Shown piece after piece: positions 8,819 through 16,112 of a DNA stretch of 19,218 bases. Below the pieces are notes generated by a model. It was not told the DNA's origin. It made no database searches and worked only from the letters and a program-made list of their open reading frames with translations. A program made the translations under genes and the position numbers. This stretch comes from an uncultured Faecalibacterium sp. (lineage in GTDB: Bacteria > Bacillota > Clostridia > Oscillospirales > Ruminococcaceae), in contig CAKTGS010000037.1 in NCBI GenBank assembly GCA_934561485.1, positions 1 to 19,218 on the forward strand, written 5' to 3'. Positions within the stretch are counted from its first letter, which is position 1. The number at the start of each line of letters is the position of its first letter.

Positions 8819-9760
8819 ATGCGACATCTAATCGACCCGTTGGATTTTACCCAGCAGGAAATCACCGCACTGCTCGACCTTGCTGACCGGATCTGCGAAG
8901 ATCCCGAGGCCTATCAGGACGTTGCAGCGCACAAAAAGCTTGCAACCCTGTTCTACGAGCCTTCTACCCGCACCCGCCTTTCCTTCGAGGCCGCCATGCT
9001 GAACCTGGGCGGCCACGTGCTGGGCTTTCCCAGTGAAAACGTGTCCAGCGCCAGCAAGGGCGAAAGCGTGGCCGACACCATCCGTGTGGTGTCCTGCTAC
9101 GCCAACATCGTGGCCATGCGCCACCCGAAGGAAGGTGCCCCGCTGCGCGCCTCCCGCTACTCCCGCATTCCGGTGATCAACGCGGGTGACGGCGGCCATC
9201 AGCACCCCACCCAGACCCTGACCGACCTGATGACCATTCGCCGCCGCAAGGGTCGGCTGGATGACCTGACCATCGGCCTGTGCGGCGACCTGAAGTTTGG
9301 CCGCACCGTGCACTCCCTGATCAAAACCATGGCCCGCTGCCAGAACATCCGCTTTGTGCTCATCAGCCCGGAAGAGCTGCGTGTGCCGGACTACATCATC
9401 AACGATGTGCTGGAAGCCAACGGCATCCAGTACAAGGAGACCCGCAGCCTGGAAGAAGTGATGCCGGAGCTGGATATCCTGTACATGACCCGTGTGCAGA
9501 AGGAACGCTTCTTCAACGAGGAGGACTACATCCGCCTGAAGAACAGCTACGTGCTGACCAAGGAAAAGATGGCACTGGCCAAGCCCGATATGGCAGTGCT
9601 GCACCCCCTGCCCCGCGTGAACGAAATTGCGCTGGATGTGGACGATGATCCCCGTGCGGCCTACTTTGAGCAGGTGCAGAACGGCGTATACGTGCGTATG
9701 GCACTGATCATGACGCTGCTGGGTCTTGCAGACCCCAAGGCACCAAAGGAGGGCAACTGA
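8819..9760 (+). CDS. pyrB: Aspartate carbamoyltransferase catalytic subunit
   Basis: PyrB joins carbamoyl phosphate and L-aspartate to carbamoyl-aspartate, the committed step of de novo pyrimidine synthesis. The protein is 313 residues, a normal length. The carbamoyl-phosphate loop STRTR (49-53), the SSASKGES loop (76-83) that reaches into the neighbouring active site, QHPTQ (128-132) and the late HPLPRVNEI are all present, so the enzyme looks active. The ATG at 8819 has CGGAGG 9 nt upstream. An in-frame ATG eight codons earlier lies before the ribosome site and was rejected, and an ATG at 8811 is out of frame. It is followed after one nucleotide by pyrI, giving a coupled holoenzyme operon. 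Confidence 0.97.
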   Translation: MRHLIDPLDFTQQEITALLDLADRICEDPEAYQDVAAHKKLATLFYEPSTRTRLSFEAAMLNLGGHVLGFPSENVSSASKGESVADTIRVVSCYANIVAMRHPKEGAPLRASRYSRIPVINAGDGGHQHPTQTLTDLMTIRRRKGRLDDLTIGLCGDLKFGRTVHSLIKTMARCQNIRFVLISPEELRVPDYIINDVLEANGIQYKETRSLEEVMPELDILYMTRVQKERFFNEEDYIRLKNSYVLTKEKMALAKPDMAVLHPLPRVNEIALDVDDDPRAAYFEQVQNGVYVRMALIMTLLGLADPKAPKEGN

Positions 9761-9761
9761 T

Positions 9762-10199
9762 ATGCTGAACATTGACGAGATCCAGAACGGCATTGTGATC
9801 GACCACATCAAGGCCGGCACCGCCATTGGCCTGATGGACCTGCTGGGCATCAAGGGCAACCGCACCGCCAGCGTGGCACTGATCCAGAACGCCCGCAGCA
9901 GCAAGAGCGTCAGCGGCCGCAAGGACATCATCAAGGTGGAGGGCGATGCCTCCTGGCTGAACTTGGATGTCCTGGCCTACCTTGACCCGGACATCAGCGT
10001 GACCGTGATTGAAAACGGCAAGGCTGTACGCAAGGAAAAGCCCAAGCCTCCCAAGCGTCTGGTAAACATTGTACGCTGCCGCAACCCCCGCTGCATTTCC
10101 TCCATTGAGGAAGAGTGCGATCAGATCTTTGAACTCAGCTCCAACGGTAAGTACCGCTGCATCTACTGCGAGCAGGAGCTGCAGGTAAAACCGGAATAA
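9762..10199 (+). CDS. pyrI: Aspartate carbamoyltransferase regulatory subunit
   Basis: PyrI binds nucleotides allosterically and holds catalytic trimers together in the holoenzyme. The protein is 145 residues. The N-terminal allosteric domain (about 1-95) contains IVIDHIKAGTA and the typical GxKGNRTASVALIQN region. The zinc domain has four cysteines at 106, 111, 133 and 136 in the C-x4-C...C-x2-C pattern. The start ATG lies one nucleotide after the pyrB stop, with AAAGGAGG at the end of pyrB as its ribosome site, so translation is coupled. A perfect 15-bp terminator follows 22 nt after the stop, closing the operon. Bacillus lacks this subunit, while many Clostridia carry it, which fits the inferred lineage. 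Confidence 0.97.
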   Translation: MLNIDEIQNGIVIDHIKAGTAIGLMDLLGIKGNRTASVALIQNARSSKSVSGRKDIIKVEGDASWLNLDVLAYLDPDISVTVIENGKAVRKEKPKPPKRLVNIVRCRNPRCISSIEEECDQIFELSSNGKYRCIYCEQELQVKPE

Positions 10200-10221
10200 G
10201 CGCAGTTTTTTCAAAAGACAA

Positions 10222-10270
10222 ACAGGTGGTGCCTGCCCGGAAACCCCGGATGCAGGCACCACCTGTTTTT
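10222..10270 (+). terminator. Rho-independent terminator of the GntR-pyrBI operon
   Basis: ACAGGTGGTGCCTGC (10222-10236) pairs perfectly over 15 bp with 10252-10266. A CCGG/CCGG extension lies inside the loop, and TTTTT follows on the plus strand. Confidence 0.93.
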
Positions 10271-10281
10271 GTACAAAAAAA

Positions 10282-10393
10282 TCTGACGAGACTCTCCACA
10301 ACGCAATTGATGTTCCCCTGCCGCTCCGTTCCCGAACAGCAGGCTGAACTGCGACGTATTGAGCAGACTTTTATAAACAGCAAATCCCCATGA
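10282..10393 (+). pseudogene. Possible 3' remnant of a type I restriction specificity gene (hsdS), frameshifted
   Basis: One plus frame reads ETLHNAIDVPLPLRS up to about 10332. The frame that begins at 10328 reads SVPEQQAELRRIEQTFINS and stops at 10391-10393. Joined across a +1 shift near 10325-10330, they resemble the end of an HsdS target-recognition domain, typically VPLPPL.EQ..I...IE..F. The fragment has no start or ribosome site and lies just behind the pyrI terminator, so it would be an inactive relic. It is short and the match is by eye, so it could be chance. Confidence 0.3.
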
Positions 10394-10634
10394 CCGCCGT
10401 AAAAAGTCCCGTCAGAAGCAGCTGTGCACGCACAGCACAATAAGCAAAGGAGTGATGCAGCGCCGTTTACACGCACCACGGCGTTCTGCTCCATCCAGCA
10501 ACAAAGCTCTTCTCAGGGGAACTCCCCCACCGCAACATCACCATGTTGGCACGGAAGGCTTCCTTTGCCGGATTTATTGTAGCAGAGTTGCATTCCTGTT
10601 GCACACAAGATGTCATATTTTGACGGTGCACATG
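10394..10634. other. Gene-poor spacer downstream of the sensor kinase
   Basis: No recognisable gene. A 49-codon minus-strand frame (10467-10616, starting MTSCVQQECN, ending TPWCV) begins 18 nt after the kinase stop, but it has no ribosome site and no family match that I recognise. An imperfect hairpin (GCAG..CGCCGT / ACGGCG..CTGC, about 10455-10488) is present without a T run, so I did not call a terminator for the kinase operon. Confidence 0.4.
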
Positions 10635-11924
10635 TCACGAATCGCCGGTTGGAATGGAACAGGTAAAGCGGAACCACCGGTCCCGGCAGCTGAGGGCGTA
10701 TTCCCCGCCGCAGCGGGTCACCACATCCGCTACGTTGGCAAGGCCCATGCCGTGCCCCGGCTCCGTTTTGGTGGTGCGCGGCAGCTGGCCGTCCACCAGT
10801 TCCACATCCTTCTGCACCCGGTTGCGCACCGAGAACAGGTATTCTCCGCCGGTTCTGCGCACCCGTACATACACCTCCGGCGGGGCCGCCTGGGTCGCTG
10901 CACGGATGGCGTTGTCCAGCAGGTTGGAGACCACGATCACCATATCCATGCCGGAAAGGGGCAGCTGCTTGAGGTCGCACAGGTCAAAGTACACGGCCAC
11001 CCCCTGCTTTTTGGCTTCTTCGTATTTTTTGCTCAAGATGGAATCCAGCAGCGGGTTGTGGGTGTCCATGATGGTGGTGCCGGCGGCCACCTGCTTGCTT
11101 ACGGCAGCAAGGTACTCCTGTGCACCGGACAGGTCCTGCTGGGCCAGCAGGGCACCGAGCGCCTGAATGTGGTTGGTAAACTCATGGGTGAGCCGCCGCT
11201 GCGCGGTGTAGGAGTCCAGCAGTGCTTCGGCACGCTGCTGTTCCAATGCCGCACGGAAGCTGTCGGTCTGGCGGCGCATCACCTGATCGTTGAACATCTC
11301 CACAATGCCCAGGTGCACCAGCACCGCCACCGTCAGGCCCACGGTGATGAGCATATTGAGCAGCGTGGGCATTTTGTCGCTGGCCGACACCATGAGCACG
11401 ATGTTGAGCACCACGACCACCCCGGGGAAAAAACTCATGATCATTGCCTGCAGCGGGTCCAGTGCGCGGCGGCGGTTCCAGCGGCGCACAAAGTAGGCCA
11501 CCACAATGCCCACCACCAGCACCGAGAGCACCAGTGCCGCCAGGCAGCTCTTGTACCGCCAGGTCTGGCCCGGCGGCACCCCAAGGCCCCAGGCAAAGGC
11601 ATAGCTCACCGTGTTTTCGGCCAGCAGGCACATGGTGCCGTTGATCAGGCAGGCGGTGAGTTTTTCCACCAGGCCCCCGCCAAAAAACCACACGGTAACC
11701 AGCAGATAGATCACATTGGACGCCACCGAACTGCTGTTGAAAAAGCCAAAATTGAAGCAGATGGACAGCCCCAGCAGCCCGCCGGCCGCCGCCGCTGCCC
11801 AGAAACAAGGGTGCCGGATCGTCTTGTTTTTGCCAAGGCACGTATAATCGACCAGGATGTAGGCCGCCCACTGTGCAATGCACACCAGGTGCCCCAGCAT
11901 GGTCCAGAGCACATCTTTATTCAT
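10635..11924 (-). CDS. AgrC-like sensor histidine kinase (GHKL domain)
   Basis: A 429-residue membrane sensor. Six or so hydrophobic segments fill residues about 5-210, followed by a signalling helix and a short kinase domain. The H-box is RRLTHEFTNHIQAL with His247 as the predicted phospho-acceptor. The N-box is NLLDNAI (334-340) and the G-box GHGMGLANV (390-398). The HEFTNH form, in place of classical HDxxN/HELRTP boxes, places it with AgrC/HPK10-type peptide sensors that pair with LytTR regulators. The ATG at 11922-11924 overlaps the regulator's end by 8 nt, so the two are coupled. An upstream in-frame ATG inside the regulator was rejected because it lies deep within that gene. No agrB or agrD gene is seen, so the signal is unknown. 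Confidence 0.88.
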   Translation of the reverse strand: MNKDVLWTMLGHLVCIAQWAAYILVDYTCLGKNKTIRHPCFWAAAAAGGLLGLSICFNFGFFNSSSVASNVIYLLVTVWFFGGGLVEKLTACLINGTMCLLAENTVSYAFAWGLGVPPGQTWRYKSCLAALVLSVLVVGIVVAYFVRRWNRRRALDPLQAMIMSFFPGVVVVLNIVLMVSASDKMPTLLNMLITVGLTVAVLVHLGIVEMFNDQVMRRQTDSFRAALEQQRAEALLDSYTAQRRLTHEFTNHIQALGALLAQQDLSGAQEYLAAVSKQVAAGTTIMDTHNPLLDSILSKKYEEAKKQGVAVYFDLCDLKQLPLSGMDMVIVVSNLLDNAIRAATQAAPPEVYVRVRRTGGEYLFSVRNRVQKDVELVDGQLPRTTKTEPGHGMGLANVADVVTRCGGEYALSCRDRWFRFTCSIPTGDS

Positions 11925-12639
11925 CGCTGAACTGCCCCTTCCATTCCAAGTAGGCGCTGCGGATGGCGGCATAGTTGCTGCGGCTGACGCTGAGCTCCAC
12001 TCCGTTTTTCAGTTCTACTTTGTAGTTGCGGATGCAGCGCACATACTTCATGTTCACCACATCGCTGCGGCCCACCTGCAAAAAGCCGTTTTCCTTCAGC
12101 ATGGGCGGCAGCTCGGTCAGCTTGCCGTAAAAGGTGCACACCGGCTCGCGGGGGATGTCGCCGTAAATGTTGATCTGGCGCAAGTCGCTTTCCAAATAAT
12201 AGATCTGATCCAGCGGGATCTCGCTGGTTTCACGGTTGTGGTGCACGGTCAGACTGCGGCGGTCGCGGGTCATCTCGGCATAGATGTCGTCCAGGCAGCG
12301 CGGCAGCTGCGCCGTTACATCCCGCTTGAGAATGTAGCGGAATGCACTGACCGTATACCCCTGCAGCGCAAATTCCAGGTAGGCCGAAACATACACCAGC
12401 AGCATTCCGGGGTTGTGCTGCTTGAGCCGACCTCCCAGGACAATACCGTCCATCTGCGGCATGTCCACATCCAGGAACGCCAGCTGGTACAGCTCCAGCT
12501 CCGGCAGCGCCAGCACCTCCGCCCCACTGGTGCAAAGGGTGCACTGCACTGGGATCTCGTGGGCTTCAAAATACGCAGCAACGTACTCCTCAGCCCGTGC
12601 GCCAAAGGCAGCGTCATCATCACAGATCAGGATATGCAT
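11917..12639 (-). CDS. LytTR-family response regulator
   Basis: A 240-residue AgrA/LytR-type regulator. The receiver domain (about 1-120) has the acidic pocket DDD at 7-9, phospho-acceptor Asp57 in FLDVDMP, a Ser near 85 and Lys105. The C-terminal LytTR DNA-binding domain (about 135-236) shows the usual IYYLES, GFLQVGRSDVVNMKYV and VELKNGVELSVSR blocks. AGGAGG lies 11 nt before the ATG. It is transcribed before its kinase, the reverse of the agr order. Only 71 nt separate it from the symporter gene upstream on the same strand, and a terminator-like hairpin fills much of that gap. Regulated genes cannot be read from the sequence, but the symporter is the obvious candidate. Confidence 0.9.
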   Translation of the reverse strand: MHILICDDDAAFGARAEEYVAAYFEAHEIPVQCTLCTSGAEVLALPELELYQLAFLDVDMPQMDGIVLGGRLKQHNPGMLLVYVSAYLEFALQGYTVSAFRYILKRDVTAQLPRCLDDIYAEMTRDRRSLTVHHNRETSEIPLDQIYYLESDLRQINIYGDIPREPVCTFYGKLTELPPMLKENGFLQVGRSDVVNMKYVRCIRNYKVELKNGVELSVSRSNYAAIRSAYLEWKGQFSDE

Positions 12640-12660
12640 GGCGGATTGGCCCTCCTACCG

Positions 12661-12688
12661 AGAAAGGCTCCCCTTTTCAGAGGAGCCT
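12661..12688 (-). terminator. Terminator-like hairpin between the symporter and the two-component genes
   Basis: AGGCTCC (12665-12671) pairs with GGAGCCT (12682-12688). On the minus strand it is followed only by TTCT, a poor U tract, then by the regulator's ribosome site. It probably terminates partially and lets some transcription through. Confidence 0.55.
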
Positions 12689-12710
12689 GAATCCATTGGT
12701 TTTTGGTTGT

Positions 12711-14081
12711 TTATGCAAAGAATTTGTCGTAGATACCGAAAGCAAAGATGAACAGCACGATCAGCGGCAGAACATAGGTCAGGTAGCCGCGCATCCAGTC
12801 GTGCATCTTCAGGCCCTCGCCGGTGTTAACTTCCTTTTTGTAGTTGTTCCAGCCCCAGCCGTAGCGGGTCACGCAGAACAGCAGGTACACCAGGCTGCCC
12901 AGCGGCAGGAACAGATTGCTGACCAGGAAGTCCTCCACATCCAGCACCGCGCCGCCGAACACGGCAAAGCCGTCCCAGGCCCAGAGGTTGTAGCCCAGCA
13001 CGCAAGGCATGGACAGCAGGGTGATGAGCACAAAGTTGACCAGCGCCGACTTTTTGCGGGTGCAGCCGGTAAGCTCCATGCCGCAGCAGATGATGTTTTC
13101 AAACACAGCCAGCACCGTGGACAGGGCCGCAAAAGCCATGAACAGGAAGAACAGGCTGCCCCACAACCGGCCCATTGCCATGTTGGCAAAAATGTTGGGC
13201 AGTGTAATGAAGATCAGGCTGGGGCCGCTGGTCTGATCCACATGGTAAGTGAAGCAGGCCGGGAAAATGATCAGGCCGGCCGTGATGGCCACGAAGGTAT
13301 CCAGCACCACAATGCGCACCGACTCGCCCAGCAGGGAGTGTTCCTTGCCGATGTAGCTGCCAAAGATGGCCATGGCACCAATGCCCAGGCTCAGGGTAAA
13401 AAAGGCCTGGTTCATGGCGGTGACCAGCGTGTTGACCACGCCCACTTCCTTCATGCGGGCAAAATCCGGCACCAGGAAGAAGGTCAGCCCTTCTTTGGCG
13501 CCTGCCATGAACAGGCTGTTGATGGCCAACACTACCATAATCACCAGCAGCGCGATCATCATGACCTTGGTCACCCGCTCCAGGCCGTTCTGCAGGCCCT
13601 TGGCGCACACCAAGATGCCCAGGGCCACCACGAACACCATCCAGAAGGTCATCACGCCGGGGTTGGCCAGCATTTCCGTGAACTTACCGGCCACCTGGTC
13701 AGCGTTCAGGCCGGAGAGTTTTCCGGCTGCCGTCATGTAGAAATAGTGCAGCATCCAGCCGGCCACTGTGGTGTAGAACATCATCAGCAGGTAGCAGCCG
13801 ATCAGGGTAAAGTAGCCGTGGATGTGCCATTTCTCGCCCGGCTTCTCCAGCGCCTGATAGGCGCGCACTGGGCTTTTGCGGGAGGCACGGCCCACTGCAA
13901 ACTCCATGGTCATAATGGGCAGCCCCAGAATGACCAGAAAGATCAGGTAAACCAGTACGAATGCGCCGCCGCCGCCCTGGCCTGCCACATACGGGAACTT
14001 CCACACATTGCCAATGCCGATGGCACAGCCTGCCGAGAGCAGAATGAAGCCCAGCCGGGACTTCAGGTTTTCTCTTTCCAT
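12711..14081 (-). CDS. Neurotransmitter:sodium symporter (SNF/NSS family) transporter
   Basis: A 456-residue integral membrane protein of the LeuT/TnaT/MhsT family, which uses the sodium gradient to import amino acids or similar solutes. The first transmembrane helix carries the unwound core GIGNVWKFPYV (22-32), which holds sodium and substrate, followed by GGGAFVLVY (37-45). About eleven to twelve hydrophobic helices follow, matching the shorter bacterial members. The substrate cannot be told with confidence; tryptophan, tyrosine or branched amino acids are usual in the family. I placed the start at the ATG 14079-14081, where the family begins. The frame extends 27 codons upstream into the promoter region. 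AAGGAG is 12 nt before the ATG, slightly long spacing. A two-component pair lies directly downstream. Confidence 0.93.
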   Translation of the reverse strand: MERENLKSRLGFILLSAGCAIGIGNVWKFPYVAGQGGGGAFVLVYLIFLVILGLPIMTMEFAVGRASRKSPVRAYQALEKPGEKWHIHGYFTLIGCYLLMMFYTTVAGWMLHYFYMTAAGKLSGLNADQVAGKFTEMLANPGVMTFWMVFVVALGILVCAKGLQNGLERVTKVMMIALLVIMVVLAINSLFMAGAKEGLTFFLVPDFARMKEVGVVNTLVTAMNQAFFTLSLGIGAMAIFGSYIGKEHSLLGESVRIVVLDTFVAITAGLIIFPACFTYHVDQTSGPSLIFITLPNIFANMAMGRLWGSLFFLFMAFAALSTVLAVFENIICCGMELTGCTRKKSALVNFVLITLLSMPCVLGYNLWAWDGFAVFGGAVLDVEDFLVSNLFLPLGSLVYLLFCVTRYGWGWNNYKKEVNTGEGLKMHDWMRGYLTYVLPLIVLFIFAFGIYDKFFA

Positions 14082-14150
14082 GATTCCAATAAACTCCTTG
14101 TTTCCAGTCTGTCCTGCCAGCCAACCGGCCCGGCAAAGCGTTGCTTTTGT

Positions 14151-14220
14151 ATTATAGCACAAATTCTGTCGATGAACAGGGCCGCTTCAGAACGATAAAC
14201 TTTTGTTGTCAAAAGTTTCT
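14151..14220 (-). promoter_or_regulatory. Symporter promoter and upstream palindrome
   Basis: A perfect TATAAT on the minus strand (14151-14156) is preceded by TGC (extended -10); the -35 is weak. About 20 bp upstream of the -35 position are 9-bp perfect arms AAACTTTTG (14199-14207) and CAAAAGTTT (14212-14220), separated by 4 bp. Its position suits an activator or regulator site. Confidence 0.55.
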
Positions 14221-14420
14221 TCCGTCTCCGGAGAGCACACAATTTCTTTTTCACAAAAGGCGTCTCTTTCTTTTTGGCGATAGCGCGCTTCTTTTCGGCC
14301 GTTTTTCCTTTCAAATCAATTTCATTCATTTTTAAGATGAAGATATGATAGTTCTTCATCTCCCGCATTGGCGGGGTTCTCTGCGTTCCCGTCCTGCGCT
14401 CTTTCCCCTGCTCTGCCATG
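14221..14420. other. AT-richer gene-free spacer between symporter and rluB terminator
   Basis: I see no supported gene. A Lys/Arg-rich minus frame runs from the ATG at 14417-14419 through this stretch into the symporter gene, but it starts directly at the T run of a terminator, overlaps the symporter promoter and resembles nothing I know. The local composition is lower in GC than in the flanking genes. Confidence 0.5.
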
Positions 14421-14456
14421 AAAAAACTCCGGAAAATCGGTTGATTTTCCGGAGTT
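14421..14456 (-). terminator. Rho-independent terminator after the pseudouridine synthase gene
   Basis: AACTCCGGAAAATC (14425-14438) pairs perfectly over 14 bp with 14443-14456 around a 4-nt loop. On the minus strand it ends in TTTTTT. It lies 38 nt after the gene's stop. Confidence 0.93.
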
Positions 14457-14494
14457 CCGAATGCGCTTCTTCGATTGGAACGCTTCTTTTTGCC

Positions 14495-15322
14495 TTACCT
14501 GCGCTTGTTCGGGGTGCCCTTACCCACCGGCCCACGGGGACGGCGCTCAGCAGCCTTGGACTGCAGGGCAGCACTGCGGGTCTGGGCACGGCCCTTGGCA
14601 GCTGCGCCGCGCAGGGCATTCACCTCGGCCTTGGTCAGCTCGCGGTAGGTGCCGGGCTTGAGCATTCCCAGCTTGACCACACCCTCGGCGTTGCGCTTCA
14701 GGCGCACCACTTCCAGGCCAACGGCCTCGCACATGCGGCGGATCTCGCGGTTCTTGCCCTCTTTCAGGGTCATTTCCAGCACGGTGCGGCCCGGCTCATC
14801 CACCGCCACATTGATGGCGCAGGGCATGGTCTTGGTGCCATCGTCCAGCACCACGCCGCTGCTCAGCTTGAGGATCGTGGCTTCATCGGCACGGGGCTGC
14901 ACGGTAACGCGGTACAGCTTGGAAATACCGCCGGACGGATGGGTAACGGCCTGCGCAAAGGCTCCATCGTTGGTCATCAGCAGCAGGCCCTCGCTGTCCT
15001 TATCCAGGCGGCCCACCGGATACAGGCGGGCGGGGATATCGCTCACCAGATCCATCACGGTTTTGCGGCCCAGCTCATCGCTGGCAGTGGTCACATAGCC
15101 GCGGGGCTTGTACAGGGCCAGATAGTACAGCTGCTGATCCTTTTTGATGTAGATGCGTTGGTCGTCCACATGCAGCACATCACGGTTGGGGTCCATCTTG
15201 TCGCCCACCTTGACCGGGTGGCCATTGACCTTCACGCGGCCTTCGGCGATGATCTGCTCGGCGGCACGGCGGGAGCAAAGCCCCTGCTCGGCCATGATTT
15301 TCTGAATACGTTCTTCTGCCAT
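14495..15322 (-). CDS. RNA pseudouridine synthase, RluB/RsuA family
   Basis: The 275-residue protein converts uridine to pseudouridine in ribosomal RNA. An N-terminal S4 RNA-binding domain (about 3-60, with LCSRRAAEQIIAEGRVKVNG) is followed by the catalytic domain. This has KPRGYVTT (72-79), the active-site motif GRLDKDSEGLLLMTNDG with catalytic Asp107, and EGKNREIRRMCEAVG later on. The last ~35 residues form a basic, disordered tail. In this family RluB acts on 23S and RsuA on 16S rRNA; an RluB-like role is most common in Bacillota, but the target is inferred. The ATG at 15320-15322 has AAGGAG 8 nt upstream. A TTG two codons earlier is possible but less likely. A long structured spacer precedes it. 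Confidence 0.92.
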   Translation of the reverse strand: MAEERIQKIMAEQGLCSRRAAEQIIAEGRVKVNGHPVKVGDKMDPNRDVLHVDDQRIYIKKDQQLYYLALYKPRGYVTTASDELGRKTVMDLVSDIPARLYPVGRLDKDSEGLLLMTNDGAFAQAVTHPSGGISKLYRVTVQPRADEATILKLSSGVVLDDGTKTMPCAINVAVDEPGRTVLEMTLKEGKNREIRRMCEAVGLEVVRLKRNAEGVVKLGMLKPGTYRELTKAEVNALRGAAAKGRAQTRSAALQSKAAERRPRGPVGKGTPNKRR

Positions 15323-15707
15323 AATCAAAACTCCTTGTGCGCCTCCCGGCGCTCAAAACGCACGCTGCTGCGTGCTGTATCTGAAACCACAGGTTGGAAG
15401 CCTGCGGTTACGGCTTGGGTTATAAACGGGTGCAGGAGCTGCGTTCCGGCAGCTTTCTCCTCGGACACGAATCGGGCCATTCCATTGCCCGCCCTATTGC
15501 CTTGCGGCAACAGGGGCCCACCCGCCGGACGGTCCTCGGAGAAACTCCCGGCCCACAGCCCCGGTCAGATGCAGTTTTCCTGCAGGCCGGCGGAGAGTTT
15601 CTCCAGCGAATGTCCTGGAGGTGGGGCCCCGGTGCGCAAGCACTGGGGCGGGACTGGAGTCCCGGGCTATTCGCGGAGAAAGCCCCCCGGCGGCCTGCGA
15701 ACAGCAG
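15323..15707. other. Gene-free, hairpin-rich spacer between gerW and the pseudouridine synthase
   Basis: No credible gene in 385 bp. At least five stems are visible: GCACGC/GCGTGC (15360-15375, followed by GTTTT on the minus strand, so possibly a weak terminator); the repeat hairpin at 15492-15515; GGAGAAACTC/GAGTTTCTCC with an inner CCGGCC/GGCCGG stem and TGCAG/CTGCA hairpin (15538-15604); a 10-bp stem with a GCAA loop on the plus strand (15626-15649); and GGGACT/AGTCCC (15650-15663). Short frames on either strand have no ribosome site. Confidence 0.65.
15476..15560 (-). repeat. Dispersed intergenic repeat, copy B (hairpin element)
   Basis: This is the partner of 3256-3337. The hairpin at 15492-15515 reads on the minus strand CCCTGTTGCC / GGCAATAGGG, 10 pairs including one G-U, with loop GCAA. 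Compared with copy A, a C-G pair has become T-A on both sides of the stem. It lies about 150 nt after the gerW stop codon. Confidence 0.75.
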
Positions 15708-16112
15708 TTACTCCGCCTTCGGCTCCTCAGCAGGGGCCTTGTCGTCCTTCTTCACCATGGCGGCAATCTTGTCCACCAGCTCCGGCAGCATGGTCAGTGC
15801 ACGGTTGATGGTGTCGGCATTGTCCGACAGCTGAATGGTGCGCACACAGCCATCCTTGATCACAAGAAAAGCCACCGGCTGAATGTTGACACCGGCACCG
15901 GAGCCGCCGCCGAACAGGTCCTTGTTGGCGGCGTTCTTGCCGTCAAAATCGGTGCCGCCGGATGCAAAGCCAAAGCTCACCTTGGATACCGGCAGAATGG
16001 TGGTGCCGTCCTGCGTGGTAATGGGTTTGCCGATGATGGTATTGGCGTCCACCATCTCGCGGATCTTCTCCATGGTAACGTTCATAATGCCCTGAATCGG
16101 ATGCTCAGCCAT
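15708..16112 (-). CDS. GerW family sporulation-type protein (YtfJ)
   Basis: The 134-residue protein matches the GerW/YtfJ family in length and layout. The N-terminus has MNVTMEKIREMVDANTIIGKPI (10-31), then ILPVSKVSFGFASGGTDF (39-56), the glycine-rich GGGSGAGVNIQPVAFLVI (68-85) and a charged Pro/Ala/Glu tail. In Bacillus, YtfJ (GerW) is a forespore protein needed for germination; the biochemical role is unknown. Many gut Oscillospiraceae that are not seen to sporulate keep it, so its job here is open. The ATG at 16110-16112 has AAGGAG 8 nt upstream; the longer in-frame extension runs into the neighbouring gene and was rejected. It follows the DUF2953 gene by 100 nt, as ytfI and ytfJ do in Bacillus. 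Confidence 0.88.
   Translation of the reverse strand: MAEHPIQGIMNVTMEKIREMVDANTIIGKPITTQDGTTILPVSKVSFGFASGGTDFDGKNAANKDLFGGGSGAGVNIQPVAFLVIKDGCVRTIQLSDNADTINRALTMLPELVDKIAAMVKKDDKAPAEEPKAE

Noticed and set aside
10135..10494. A Cys-rich 119-codon minus-strand frame that looked like a small secreted peptide
   Set aside because: It has no good ribosome site and reads straight through the perfect pyrI terminator into the pyrI gene, so only chance keeps it open.
10452..11930. A 492-codon plus-strand frame opposite the sensor kinase
   Set aside because: Shadow of the kinase gene, with no ribosome site or recognisable domain.
12597..14198. A 533-codon plus-strand frame opposite the symporter
   Set aside because: Antisense to a well-supported transporter; very rich in His and Gln, as expected from the complement of hydrophobic codons.
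14063..14419. A Lys/Arg-rich 118-codon minus-strand frame
   Set aside because: It starts at the T run of a strong terminator and covers the symporter promoter and start region; no family resemblance.
15325..15510. A 61-codon minus-strand frame ending at the pseudouridine synthase start
   Set aside because: It needs a TTG start inside the repeat hairpin and has no ribosome site; the stretch is explained as repeat and spacer.
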